NCBI GenBank assembly: GCA_023443045.1
Contig: JAEZWK010000018.1
Span: 1-64,000, forward strand
DNA: 64,000 nt
Direction: 5' to 3'
From: Bacillota bacterium
Lineage (GTDB): Bacteria > Bacillota_A > Clostridia > Tissierellales > Peptoniphilaceae
The notes under the pieces: model-generated
Told to the model about the DNA's origin: nothing
What the model saw: only the letters and a program-made list of their open reading frames with translations
The model's database searches: none
In this document: one piece after another, positions 55,091 to 63,422 of the stretch
How the letters are laid out: the number at the start of each line of letters is the position of its first letter
Position numbering within the stretch: position 1 is the first letter of the stretch
Made by a program: the position numbers and the translations under genes

Positions 55091-58039
55091 TTGATTAAAA
55101 CCATAATAAAAAAGGATTTGTATAAAGATTCAGTATCTCTTATGCTTTTAAATAATAAAATCAACGATCACGATGCTGTAAATATAGCTTCTATTATGAT
55201 GGCAAGTCCTGCAAACAAGGAAATGTTTGAGTCTAACGGATTATTAACTGATGAAGTTAAAAATGCTAGTGCTAATGATGTAGCTATAGTTTTAGATTTA
55301 AAAGATGATAGTAAGTTAGATGAAATAATAAATATTATTGATGAATCATTATCTCAAAACCAATCAGATAGTGCAGATGCTAAAAAAAGTATTGATACAC
55401 TAGAAGATGCTTTCAATGAAATGAAGGATGCAAATTTAGCAATTATTTCCATTGCTGGAAGTTATGTATATAGTGTTGCCAATAAATGTTTAGATAAAAA
55501 TCTAAATTTGATGATCTTTTCAGATAATGTAGATATTGAAGAAGAAAGAAAATTAAAACAAAAAGCTAAAGAAAAAAATTTGTTAGTTATGGGACCAGAT
55601 TGTGGTACCAGCATAATAAATGGTATTCCTCTAGCTTTTGCAAATACTGTTAAAAAAGGGAAAATAGGTATTGTAGGTGCCAGCGGTACAGGTATTCAAG
55701 AAGTTATATCTGTATTAGATCAAAATGGATATGGCATCAGCCAGGCTATAGGAACTGGTGGAAGAGATTTACATTCTGAAATTGGAGCTATTTCATTCAT
55801 TCAAGCGTTCGATATGCTTATGGAAGATGATCAAACAGAAGTTGTTATAGCTCTTTCCAAACCACCTGCTAAAGAAGTAAAAGAAAATCTGGAAAATTAT
55901 TTCAAAAAAAGTAAAAAGCCGATTGCTGCTATATTTTTAGGTGAAGAACCTAAAGACCATTATGAAAACTTGTATTGGGCAGATACTTTAGATGAAGTAG
56001 CTACTTTAGCGATTGATCTTTTAGAAAAGAAAAAACCAGAAAATAAAACTGATAGATTTGAAGTTATTGATAAAAAAGGAAGTATAAAGGGATTGTTCTG
56101 TGGAGGAACACTTGCTTCTGAATCAGCAAATCTAATACAAAGAGCATTAAATATCACATATAAAAAATCTGATGATGGATATTTGTTAAATAAAGATGGT
56201 TTCCAAGTTATAGATTTAGGAGATGATAAATATACAAAAGGTAAACCTCACCCAATGATAGATCCAAATGCTAGAATACCATTTATAAAAAAAGCAATAG
56301 AAGATAGTGATACTAAAGTTGTGCTAATGGATGTAGTTTTGGGTTATGGTTCTCATGATAATCCTGCATCTACAATTACTGATGTCATAAAAGAAAATAG
56401 TAATAAAGATGTTGAGTTTGTAATAACATTATGCGGAACAAAGGGAGATTACCAAAATATAGACTCTCAAAAGCAACTTTTGGAAGAAGCAGGAGCAAAA
56501 GTCTTTAGAACTAATAGAGAAGCTGTAGAATATGCACTTTCACGAGTTGGATATAAAATTGAATACAAAGAAAAGAAAATTCTGAAAAATGAAATTGAAA
56601 AAGAAAATCCAAAAGCATCTAATAATGATTTGTTCACAAAGAGATTAAAAGTTATTAATATTGGGCTTAAATCGTTTAAAGAAAATATAGATAATTTTGA
56701 TTGTGATTCCATTCAATACGATTTCCGCCCGATTGCAGGAGGAGATAAGGTGCTTATGGATACATTGTCTTTCTTAGAAGGTTTTGAATTCATTCAGGAT
56801 AAAAATAAAGAAGTTATAGATAATATAGTTAAATCAAAACCTATATTAAAAAGAGTAAGACCAGCCAAAGAACTTATAAGTGAACTAAAAGAAAAAGTTC
56901 TTCTTCATGCAGGTCCTCCTATTAAATACGAAAATATGACAGAGCCGATGCAGGGATCTTGTGTTGGAGCTATTTTGTATGAAGGATGGGCAAATAACGA
57001 AAAAGAAGCGTTTGAAATGCTTGAAAGAGGGGAAATACAGTTTATCCCTTGTCATCATGTAAATGCAGTTGGACCTATGGGTGGAATTACCTCCATGAAT
57101 ATGCCTATGTTTGTAGTAGAAGATGAATACAATAAAACAGTTGGTTACTGCATTATGAACGAAGGTATAGGAAAAGTTTTAAGATTTGGAGCTTATGATT
57201 CTGAAGTTGTATCTAGATTAAAATGGATGCAAGAAGTATTGGGACCTGTACTAGATAAAGCTTTGATTCAATTGGGCGGTATAGGGGTTAACCCCATGAT
57301 TGCTCAGGCTATTGCAATGGGTGATGAATTCCACCAAAGAAATATAGCCGCAACATTAGTATTTTTAAAACATGTTTCTCCTGCTATAGCTAGTTTAGAT
57401 ATAGACTCAGAAACAAAAACTGAAGTAATTAAATTCCTATCTGTTACTGATCAATTCTTCTTGAATATTGCTATGGCAACTGCAAAAGCTGTAATGGATG
57501 GAGCTAAAAACATAACTGAAGGTACTATAGTTACTGCTATGTGCAGAAATGGTGAAAATTTTGGAATTAAGATTTCTGGTATGGGTGATACATGGTTTAC
57601 AGCTCCTGTAAATACACCAAAGGGTCTATACTTTACCGGATATAGCGAAAAAGATGCAAATCCAGATATTGGAGATAGCGCAATCACAGAGACATTTGGA
57701 ATTGGAGCTATGACAACAATTGCCGCTCCTGCTGTAACAAGATTTGTAGGAACTGGTGGATTTAATGATGCTGTTGAAACATCAAATAAAATGCAAAAAA
57801 TAGTAATAGCTAATAACCCCAACTTTATAATACCAAACTGGAATTTTAAAGGCGCTCCACTGGGTATAGATGCTATGAAAGTTGTACAAACAGGTATTAC
57901 ACCGATTATAAATACAGGTATTGCAAACAAAAAAGCAGGTTTAGGACAGATTGGTGCCGGAACAGTAAATGCTCCATTAAAATGTTTTGAAAAAGCAATT
58001 TTGGCATATGCAGAGAAATTACAAAAAGATCAAAATTAA
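55091..58039 (+). CDS. AllF-AllG fusion (FdrA + YlbE/DUF1116), oxamate carbamoyltransferase component
   Basis: This 982-residue protein joins two proteins that are separate in E. coli. Residues 1 to about 500 match FdrA/AllF: KKDLYKDSVSLMLLNNK at the start, the CoA-ligase-like GIVGASGTGIQEVISVLDQ, GTGGRDLHSEIG and VLGYGSHDNPA. Residues about 517-982 match YlbE/AllG (DUF1116): DFRPIAGGD, GPPIKYENMTEPMQGS, PCHHVNAVGPMGGITS and GAPLGIDAMKVV. With AllH it is expected to convert oxalurate plus phosphate to oxamate plus carbamoyl phosphate. The start is the TTG after AGGAGGCATAAAA, matching the FdrA N-terminus. Confidence 0.92.
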   Translation: MIKTIIKKDLYKDSVSLMLLNNKINDHDAVNIASIMMASPANKEMFESNGLLTDEVKNASANDVAIVLDLKDDSKLDEIINIIDESLSQNQSDSADAKKSIDTLEDAFNEMKDANLAIISIAGSYVYSVANKCLDKNLNLMIFSDNVDIEEERKLKQKAKEKNLLVMGPDCGTSIINGIPLAFANTVKKGKIGIVGASGTGIQEVISVLDQNGYGISQAIGTGGRDLHSEIGAISFIQAFDMLMEDDQTEVVIALSKPPAKEVKENLENYFKKSKKPIAAIFLGEEPKDHYENLYWADTLDEVATLAIDLLEKKKPENKTDRFEVIDKKGSIKGLFCGGTLASESANLIQRALNITYKKSDDGYLLNKDGFQVIDLGDDKYTKGKPHPMIDPNARIPFIKKAIEDSDTKVVLMDVVLGYGSHDNPASTITDVIKENSNKDVEFVITLCGTKGDYQNIDSQKQLLEEAGAKVFRTNREAVEYALSRVGYKIEYKEKKILKNEIEKENPKASNNDLFTKRLKVINIGLKSFKENIDNFDCDSIQYDFRPIAGGDKVLMDTLSFLEGFEFIQDKNKEVIDNIVKSKPILKRVRPAKELISELKEKVLLHAGPPIKYENMTEPMQGSCVGAILYEGWANNEKEAFEMLERGEIQFIPCHHVNAVGPMGGITSMNMPMFVVEDEYNKTVGYCIMNEGIGKVLRFGAYDSEVVSRLKWMQEVLGPVLDKALIQLGGIGVNPMIAQAIAMGDEFHQRNIAATLVFLKHVSPAIASLDIDSETKTEVIKFLSVTDQFFLNIAMATAKAVMDGAKNITEGTIVTAMCRNGENFGIKISGMGDTWFTAPVNTPKGLYFTGYSEKDANPDIGDSAITETFGIGAMTTIAAPAVTRFVGTGGFNDAVETSNKMQKIVIANNPNFIIPNWNFKGAPLGIDAMKVVQTGITPIINTGIANKKAGLGQIGAGTVNAPLKCFEKAILAYAEKLQKDQN

Positions 58040-58703
58040 AAAAATACCTAAAAATTTAACAGATCTTATTTATGGACCTTTTTTAAAGATGGCCGTCTTC
58101 GAAAAAGGTCTATATTTTAAGACAAAGAATAAATATATATATATAAGTGATATAAAAAGAGTAAATTCATTAAGCATTTCTTTAAATGCCGAAGACGTTC
58201 AATTCATAAAAAATAATAATGAATTCTATCTAGTTTTGGATGATAATACTGAAATTGTAGATCTAGAACTGAAGGGAGAACTATTAAATCCTGATTTGAT
58301 TTTGGAGATAATAAAAAATAATGCAAAAAAATCAGGTTTTGGATTGAAAGAAATGGACTTTCTAGAAAGTTATAATTATATATGTAATTTTTTAAAGAAT
58401 AGAAAATTAGAAGATCTGCTTGGATTGGGTAAAGGACTTACACCTTCTGGAGATGATTTTTTAATAGGATTTCTAGCTGTGAATAGATTGGCAAGAAGAA
58501 ATGTAAGTTTAAATTTAGATTTTAATAGAACCAATTATATAAGCGGGGAGTTTTTAAGGTATGCACTAGATGGTATATTTGGTGAAGATTTAAATGAATT
58601 TTTGACTAAAGATATATCCAAAATAAAAAATATAATTTCATATGGTCATACTTCAGGATCTGACACTTTATTGGGAATATATTATGCTATTAATAATAAA
58701 TAG
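58008..58703 (+). CDS. allH: AllH-like DUF2877 protein
   Basis: DUF2877/AllH (E. coli YlbF) is the third component associated with oxamate carbamoyltransferase. This 231-residue version is shorter than the E. coli protein (about 270). Its diagnostic motif is LGLGKGLTPSGDDFLIGFLA near residue 145, followed by ISYGHTSGSDTLLGIYYA near the C-terminus. The start is uncertain: ATG 58008 or TTG 57987, both inside the end of the fusion gene, so the two are translationally coupled, fitting a complex. Confidence 0.85.
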   Translation: MQRNYKKIKIKKIPKNLTDLIYGPFLKMAVFEKGLYFKTKNKYIYISDIKRVNSLSISLNAEDVQFIKNNNEFYLVLDDNTEIVDLELKGELLNPDLILEIIKNNAKKSGFGLKEMDFLESYNYICNFLKNRKLEDLLGLGKGLTPSGDDFLIGFLAVNRLARRNVSLNLDFNRTNYISGEFLRYALDGIFGEDLNEFLTKDISKIKNIISYGHTSGSDTLLGIYYAINNK

Positions 58704-58718
58704 GAGGAAATATATATT

Positions 58719-59933
58719 ATGAAAAAGATTTCATTGACCTACCAAATTATTATTTCAATGATTATCGGTTTGGTATTGGGATTAATTTTCAAAGAAAATA
58801 TAGCGCCTATAAAAGTTATTGGTGATATTTTTATAAGACTTATACAGATGTCAATAGCATTACTTATTATGGCGAGTGTTATAAATTCTTTAGGAAATAC
58901 AGATTTGGAAAAGATAGGTAAATTGGGAACAAGATTGGTATTTTATTTTACTGTAGGTACAATATTTGGAGCTGCAATTGGTATTTTTGCAGGAAATTTA
59001 TTACCTGTAGGAAATATAAATATAGCAAGTGGTGTAGATACAGCTATACAAGCAAAAGAAGTATCATGGCTACAGATGTTATTAGATTTTTTCCCGGTAA
59101 ATATTGTAGAATCTTTGTCTAAAGCGAATATGATAAATATAATTATATTTGCAGTATTGTTTGGATTAAGTTTAAACAAAATGAATCAGCTGGGGTATAA
59201 AACAGCAGAAACGGTTTTAAATATTTCAAACTCATTATATGAATCATTAACATTTATGATTGGTAAAATTATGGTTATAGCTCCTATAGGTATCGCTGCT
59301 TTGTTTGCTGCAGCTACAGGAGCAAATGGGCTAGAAATATTAATTCCATTGATTGGATTCTTATTGATATATGGAATAGCAAGCTTTTTATATTTGATAA
59401 TATGGATAGTCTTTGTTGGTGTAAAAGTAGGAGTAAGTCCTATAAAACTTTTAAGAAAGATTATGCCAATGACAATTATGGCGCTTACTACAACCTCATC
59501 AGCTGTTACACTACCTTTAAAAATGAAAGATAGCGAAGAAAAATTTGGTGTGTCAAAATCCGTTTCTGATGTAGTAAATCCTCTAGGAATGGTATTAAAT
59601 TCTAATGGACTTGCAATGTTTTTATCTATAGTATGTGTTGTAATTGGAAAAATGTATAAAATAGATTTAGATATTACCACAATTGTTCAAATAATTGTAT
59701 TATCTTCACTTGCTTGTTTAGGAACTGTAGTTGTACCTGGAGGTGGAATAGTGGCACTGACAATCGTTATTCCAGCAATAGGTTTTCCAGTAGAAGCAAT
59801 AGGAATTTTTGCTGGTATCGATTGGTTTAGCGGAATGTTTAGAACCATGTTAAATGTGGATATAGATGCTTTAGTGTCGTTGCTAATAGCTGATTCGTTC
59901 AATGAAGTGGATAGAGAAAAATTAAAATCATAA
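58719..59933 (+). CDS. Dicarboxylate/amino acid:cation symporter (DAACS/SLC1-type)
   Basis: This 404-residue membrane protein of the GltP/DctA fold starts with LTYQIIISMIIGLVLGLIF. HP1 is represented by TTTSSAVTLPLKMKDSEEKFG, TM7 by VVNPLGMVLNSNGLAMFL and HP2 by VVPGGGIVALTIVIPAIGFP. TM7 lacks the NMDGT motif of aspartate/glutamate carriers and reads LNSNGLA, so a different anion is likely. As the last gene of the allantoin operon it may carry oxalurate, oxamate or a related acid. That is inference from position. Confidence 0.88.
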   Translation: MKKISLTYQIIISMIIGLVLGLIFKENIAPIKVIGDIFIRLIQMSIALLIMASVINSLGNTDLEKIGKLGTRLVFYFTVGTIFGAAIGIFAGNLLPVGNINIASGVDTAIQAKEVSWLQMLLDFFPVNIVESLSKANMINIIIFAVLFGLSLNKMNQLGYKTAETVLNISNSLYESLTFMIGKIMVIAPIGIAALFAAATGANGLEILIPLIGFLLIYGIASFLYLIIWIVFVGVKVGVSPIKLLRKIMPMTIMALTTTSSAVTLPLKMKDSEEKFGVSKSVSDVVNPLGMVLNSNGLAMFLSIVCVVIGKMYKIDLDITTIVQIIVLSSLACLGTVVVPGGGIVALTIVIPAIGFPVEAIGIFAGIDWFSGMFRTMLNVDIDALVSLLIADSFNEVDREKLKS

Positions 59934-59957
59934 GAGGGAGCAACCCTCTTTTTTATT
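59932..59957 (+). terminator. Terminator of the allantoin operon
   Basis: AAGAGGG pairs with CCCTCTT across a five-base loop, followed by a T-run, directly at the symporter stop codon. Confidence 0.85.
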
Positions 59958-60180
59958 GCTAAAAATCTATTAATAAAATCAAGAAAAATATTATGAAGTA
60001 GTATAGATAAATGAAAAAATAAAAAAATTGTAACTTATATTGATAAAAGAGTAATGAAGCGTTTGGTGATAAGTTGTAAGAAAAAGTTACATTAAAAGTA
60101 ATGGTTAAAAAATATAAAGTAAAGTATACTTGTAATAATTAATTATAAGAGCTATACTAAATTAAAAGAAAAGGTTTCTT

Positions 60181-60359
60181 ATGATATAAAAAAAGTATAA
60201 AAATTTAAAGAGAGAAAAAGAATATCTCAAGAGTTAGTTTGAGAGTGGAATATAATAAGGTGGTATATAAATCTTATTGAAAATATTGAAAAATTTGAAC
60301 CTACATTATTGAAAGTGAAAAATGATATTATAAATGGATTAGGGATTTGTATTTGTTAG
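60181..60359 (+). pseudogene. Relic of an XRE/Cro-CI-type helix-turn-helix regulator
   Basis: From an ATG at 60181 the frame reads KKYKNLKREKE after a premature TAA at codon 3. A one-base frame change near 60220 then gives RISQELV-stop-EWNIIRWYINLIENIEKFEP and NDIINGLGI, interrupted by one TGA. This is the canonical layout of the XRE HTH (R-E-K-x-ISQEL, W/Y-I-x-x-IE, P-T-L, G-L-G-I), so a small regulator gene has decayed here. The surrounding 59958-60464 is otherwise AT-rich with no further coding sign. Confidence 0.6.
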
Positions 60360-60464
60360 ATTTTCCATTTAAATGAAAGAAGATACATAATTGTCTTCAC
60401 TGTAATTATCATAAAAACAGTTAAATAATTTGATGTTTATACTTGTTTAAGGAGGAGGTTATTA

Positions 60465-60506
60465 GTGAACTACAATAATCCTATGAGGTATAAAAACGGA
60501 GATTGA
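60465..60506 (+). CDS. 13-codon ORF with a very strong ribosome-binding site
   Basis: AAGGAGGAGGTTATTA precedes a GTG opening MNYNNPMRYKNGD, ended by TGA. It lies 55 bp before the next gene, which uses a near copy of the same initiation region (AAGGAGGTTATT). It may be a leader peptide, a truncated gene head left by decay, or chance. If UGA were read through, only two more codons follow before TAA. Function is not recognised. Confidence 0.3.
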   Translation: MNYNNPMRYKNGD

Positions 60507-60561
60507 CCCCGTTAAGTTAAGAAAAAATTTAGATAAATTTTATAATAATAAGGAGGTTATT

Positions 60562-61020
60562 ATGCGAGATAGATTTATTCTTTTGATGACTATTATTATG
60601 TCTATTATTATGTTGATATCAATAAATACAAATGCTGAGAGTTTTAGTGTGGAGAAAGAAAAGTTTCTTTATATAGAATCAGAGCCTGTATCTAAAAGTT
60701 GTGTTAAATATTTAAAAGAAGAGCAACTCAATATATTTTCATCTCTAAGAGATGTTGTTGAAGAAGAACTATATAAGTTAAACGATAGAGATATGATATA
60801 TTTTGGAAATGGCTTTGTATTAAATCAAATTGAATATATTCCGATTTTGTGTAACAATAAAATTATTGCCTTCAAACCAATTTATTTAGGTTGTGAAGGT
60901 AAAGACACATATAAAAAATCTAGACATACATTGGTATTGAGAGGATACAATATAGATAGAAATACTTATTTAAGTGCAAAATCCTTGGAATGCAAAGTAT
61001 ATTTCAATGTCGATTTCTAG
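60562..61020 (+). CDS. Exported protein of unknown function
   Basis: This 152-residue protein has a clear signal peptide (hydrophobic residues 5-24, probable cleavage after NTNA). The mature part is about 125 residues with three cysteines and a strand-rich pattern around DMIYFGNGFVLNQIEYIPIL. No family is recognised. It starts at the ATG after AAGGAGGTTATT. It is followed 33 bp later by another membrane-anchored protein gene, so the pair is probably co-expressed; both lie in the decayed accessory stretch. Confidence 0.65.
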   Translation: MRDRFILLMTIIMSIIMLISINTNAESFSVEKEKFLYIESEPVSKSCVKYLKEEQLNIFSSLRDVVEEELYKLNDRDMIYFGNGFVLNQIEYIPILCNNKIIAFKPIYLGCEGKDTYKKSRHTLVLRGYNIDRNTYLSAKSLECKVYFNVDF

Positions 61021-61053
61021 TAAAAGTATTGCAGTAAGTGGAGGGAAATTCGT

Positions 61054-61431
61054 ATGGGATTCAACAATTTACGATTGGTAAAACTCTTTTTTCTAGTGTG
61101 TATATTGGTTTTAGCCCTTATCCTTGTTATATTGCTTACACATAAAGATAAAATAGAAGACTCCTATAAGCCGATGGTAAAAATTAATGAAGCAATATAT
61201 TTGTGGGAGGATGACTTAGAAAATATAGATGTGAATAAATTGGAATATATGGGTGAAATTGAATTTTCATATAAAACTTTAAAAAAGAAATTAGATCATA
61301 ATGATTTAAATTTTTCAAGCAACATATATTCTGAAAAAACTAAAATATATAAGTATGATGATACCAGAGTGATACTGATCTTGGGTAAAACAGCAAGTAT
61401 ATTGAGACGAAATGATGATCAACGAGAATAA
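61054..61431 (+). CDS. Membrane-anchored small protein, lipoprotein-like ectodomain
   Basis: This 125-residue protein has a single N-terminal transmembrane helix (about residues 9-28) and an outward domain. The ectodomain order VKINEAIYLW, KLEYMGEIEF, FSSNIYSEKTKIYKYDDTRVIL resembles small clostridial lipoproteins with a V-N-x-x-Y, G-Y-x-x-G-E-I, G-x-x-I-Y pattern, whose role is unknown. The upstream GTGGAGGGAAATTCGT is a good ribosome-binding site. It sits downstream of the exported protein above. Confidence 0.6.
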   Translation: MGFNNLRLVKLFFLVCILVLALILVILLTHKDKIEDSYKPMVKINEAIYLWEDDLENIDVNKLEYMGEIEFSYKTLKKKLDHNDLNFSSNIYSEKTKIYKYDDTRVILILGKTASILRRNDDQRE

Positions 61432-62279
61432 AATCATTTGATATAGATATTTGTAGTATTGAAAAGGTTGAATTGAGAAATCGATTGTATAGTAATATAA
61501 TTTACTATATATTTATTTCTCTTAAAACTTTGTAAAAAAAACAAAATCTTAAAAAGAACAGTAAATCAAAAAACGTTTACTGATTTTGCTCCAAAATCAC
61601 AAATATGTAAATTGAGAATAGATGAAAAAAATTTAAAAATAAATATTCTATATAAAATTAGAAAAATTAATCTGATTAATTCTGAGAAATACTACAAGGA
61701 ATTTTTTAAATAGATCAACAATATATTTGATTTATTTTTTTCTAAGATAAGCAGAATAAAGAAATATGAATGCTTTGCTTTGTTAAATATTAATGAAATA
61801 AGGGAATGATAAAGATTAGATACTTTTTTATAATCTGAATATATTGATAATGAACGCGATATCTAATTAAATGTAAAGATAATAAACAAAAACTCTTATT
61901 GAATAAAAATAAAAAGGCTATTTTTCAACAATAAATAGCAAATGAAAACACATAAAACATGATATGTTATAGGAATTGATGAAAATTAAAAAAGCTGATA
62001 ATTACACGATATAAAAATAGTATAAGTTATATCATATAATTTCAGTCTCATATAATTTCCTTTCATATGTCTAAAACGAATAAAAAAACGTCTTGTTTTC
62101 AATCGTAAATTCAATTTTGGTAGTAACGTGGGAGCTATGCGGGAGCAACTAAAATACAAAAAAATAAAATGGCTAAATTTAGCCAAATAATTGAACCTAA
62201 TTTTTAAAAAATGGGATAGTAAAACTAAAAAAATAACCCAAAAACAGCTGTTACACAAAGTGATGAAACAACAAGAAAA
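61432..62279. other. 848-bp intergenic stretch, probably decayed DNA
   Basis: The stretch is very AT-rich and contains no convincing gene. Short open pieces such as SEKYYKEFFK near 61680-61712 suggest broken coding remnants. A perfect palindrome TGGCTAAATTTAGCCA at 62170-62185 is followed on the minus strand by T-rich DNA and could terminate leftward transcription. It faces the 3' end of tRNA-Ser, a common integration site. Confidence 0.5.
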
Positions 62280-62308
62280 CAAAAAAATAACGTTGAAATT
62301 ACAACGTT
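62280..62308 (-). terminator. Terminator of tRNA-Ser
   Basis: A perfect AACGTTG/CAACGTT stem with a six-base loop is followed on the minus strand by ATTTTTTT, just after the tRNA 3' end. Confidence 0.8.
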
Positions 62309-62310
62309 TA

Positions 62311-62400
62311 TGGCGGAGAGAGGGGGATTCGAACCCCCGGGAGTTATTAGCTCCATTCGTTTTCGAGACGAGTCCGTTATGACCACTTCGGTACCTCTCC
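62311..62400 (-). tRNA. tRNA-Ser, anticodon CGA
   Basis: This class II tRNA with a long variable arm reads on the minus strand. The acceptor is GGAGAGG, the anticodon arm is CTCGT-CTCGAAA-ACGAA (anticodon CGA, one C-A mismatch at the stem base), and the variable arm is GGAGCTAATAACTCC. The T-loop is GGTTCGAATCC and CCA is encoded. It reads UCG. tadA follows on the same strand upstream. Confidence 0.93.
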
Positions 62401-62401
62401 A

Positions 62402-62866
62402 TTATCTTTTATTTTTGAAAAATTTTTTGATTATATTTTTGCACGCCACACCTAACACGCCACTTGTTATTTCTGCTTTGTGATTTGATATACTATGGTT
62501 TAATAAATCTATATTACTAATTAGAGCTCCTCTTTTTTTGTCTAGTGCACCAATTACTATACGATTTATTCTGCTATGCATTATAGCGCCACTACACATA
62601 ATACATGGCTCTAGTGTTGTATAAAGAGTCATTTCAGGCAATCTATAATTTTTTATTTTTTTAGATGCTTTTTTTATTGCTAAAATTTCGGCATGTGCAG
62701 TAGGATCATTTTTTTTGATGCACTGATTATGTGCCTTAGCTATTATTTTTCCATTATATACAATAACACAACCCACTGGTACTTCGTCTTCTTCATAGGC
62801 AAGTAGAGCTTGTTTGATAGCATGGATCATATAATAATCATCAGGTTTTATTTTAAGGTTTTTCAT
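62402..62866 (-). CDS. tadA: tRNA-specific adenosine deaminase TadA
   Basis: TadA deaminates A34 to inosine in tRNA-Arg(ACG). The 154-residue zinc deaminase has HAEILAIKKASK (zinc His and catalytic Glu) near residue 53 and LEPCIMCSGAIMHSRI with the two zinc cysteines near residue 85. The N-terminus has VPVGCVIVYNGKIIAKAHN. Its start overlaps the YARHG gene by 14 bp. The stop lies 2 bp from the tRNA-Ser 5' end. Confidence 0.94.
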   Translation of the reverse strand: MKNLKIKPDDYYMIHAIKQALLAYEEDEVPVGCVIVYNGKIIAKAHNQCIKKNDPTAHAEILAIKKASKKIKNYRLPEMTLYTTLEPCIMCSGAIMHSRINRIVIGALDKKRGALISNIDLLNHSISNHKAEITSGVLGVACKNIIKKFFKNKR

Positions 62867-63422
62867 TGTCTATGTCAATACTTTCTATTTTTGATAAATA
62901 ATCTTCTATAATTTTTATATTTTCTTTTTCAGTATCAGTTAATAACGATGGCGCAAAATTCGGATTTGGGGTGTACCATAATTTTTTGGAAAAATAGTTT
63001 TTTAAATTTTCTTCTGTAAATATTTTTCCGTGCCTAGCAAAGATTTCTTCTTTTATAAGATTTATGGTATCAATATCCATTTGATCTAATTCTGTTTCAG
63101 TTATTATATTTAAATCGCTAGGATACATATATTCTTTTTGTTCTTCATCTGATTTTTCTGAATTATTTGATTTATAGACTCCATATATATCGTCAGAATA
63201 TTTTCTTTTTTGTAAATTTTCATCTATGTTTTTATCGTCGTAGATAACTACTGATTCCTCTTTTACCTCTTCATTTATTTCTTTTTTGGAGTAATATTTG
63301 TATATAAAATATGTTGATATTACTAATATTAAAAATATAAATAGTATAAAAACATACTTCAAACTAAATGATTTTTTTTTATTTTTTCCACCTATTATAC
63401 TCGGGCGAATATTATTAATCAT
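62853..63422 (-). CDS. YARHG-domain membrane protein
   Basis: This 189-residue protein has one transmembrane helix at about residues 22-45 (YVFILFIFLILVISTYFIY), an acidic Glu/Lys linker and a C-terminal YARHG domain. The domain shows NLIKEEIFARHGKIF followed by FSKKLWYTPNPNF. YARHG is an extracellular peptidoglycan-associated domain of unknown biochemistry. It overlaps tadA at its 3' end and the isomerase gene at its 5' end, forming a compact leftward unit. Confidence 0.85.
   Translation of the reverse strand: MINNIRPSIIGGKNKKKSFSLKYVFILFIFLILVISTYFIYKYYSKKEINEEVKEESVVIYDDKNIDENLQKRKYSDDIYGVYKSNNSEKSDEEQKEYMYPSDLNIITETELDQMDIDTINLIKEEIFARHGKIFTEENLKNYFSKKLWYTPNPNFAPSLLTDTEKENIKIIEDYLSKIESIDIDNEKP

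Noticed and set aside
60465..60506. RHS-repeat protein remnant (NPMRY resembles the RHS core ending)
   Set aside because: Only five residues are similar and no upstream core sequence is present, too little to support the call.
60504..60512. Selenocysteine readthrough of the TGA ending the 13-codon ORF
   Set aside because: Only Pro and Arg codons follow before TAA, no SECIS-like hairpin is evident, and no selenoprotein family fits.
61986..62402. 138-codon leftward ORF spanning tRNA-Ser
   Set aside because: It reads through the whole tRNA gene and its terminator, has no family features, and its start lies in the tRNA 5' end.
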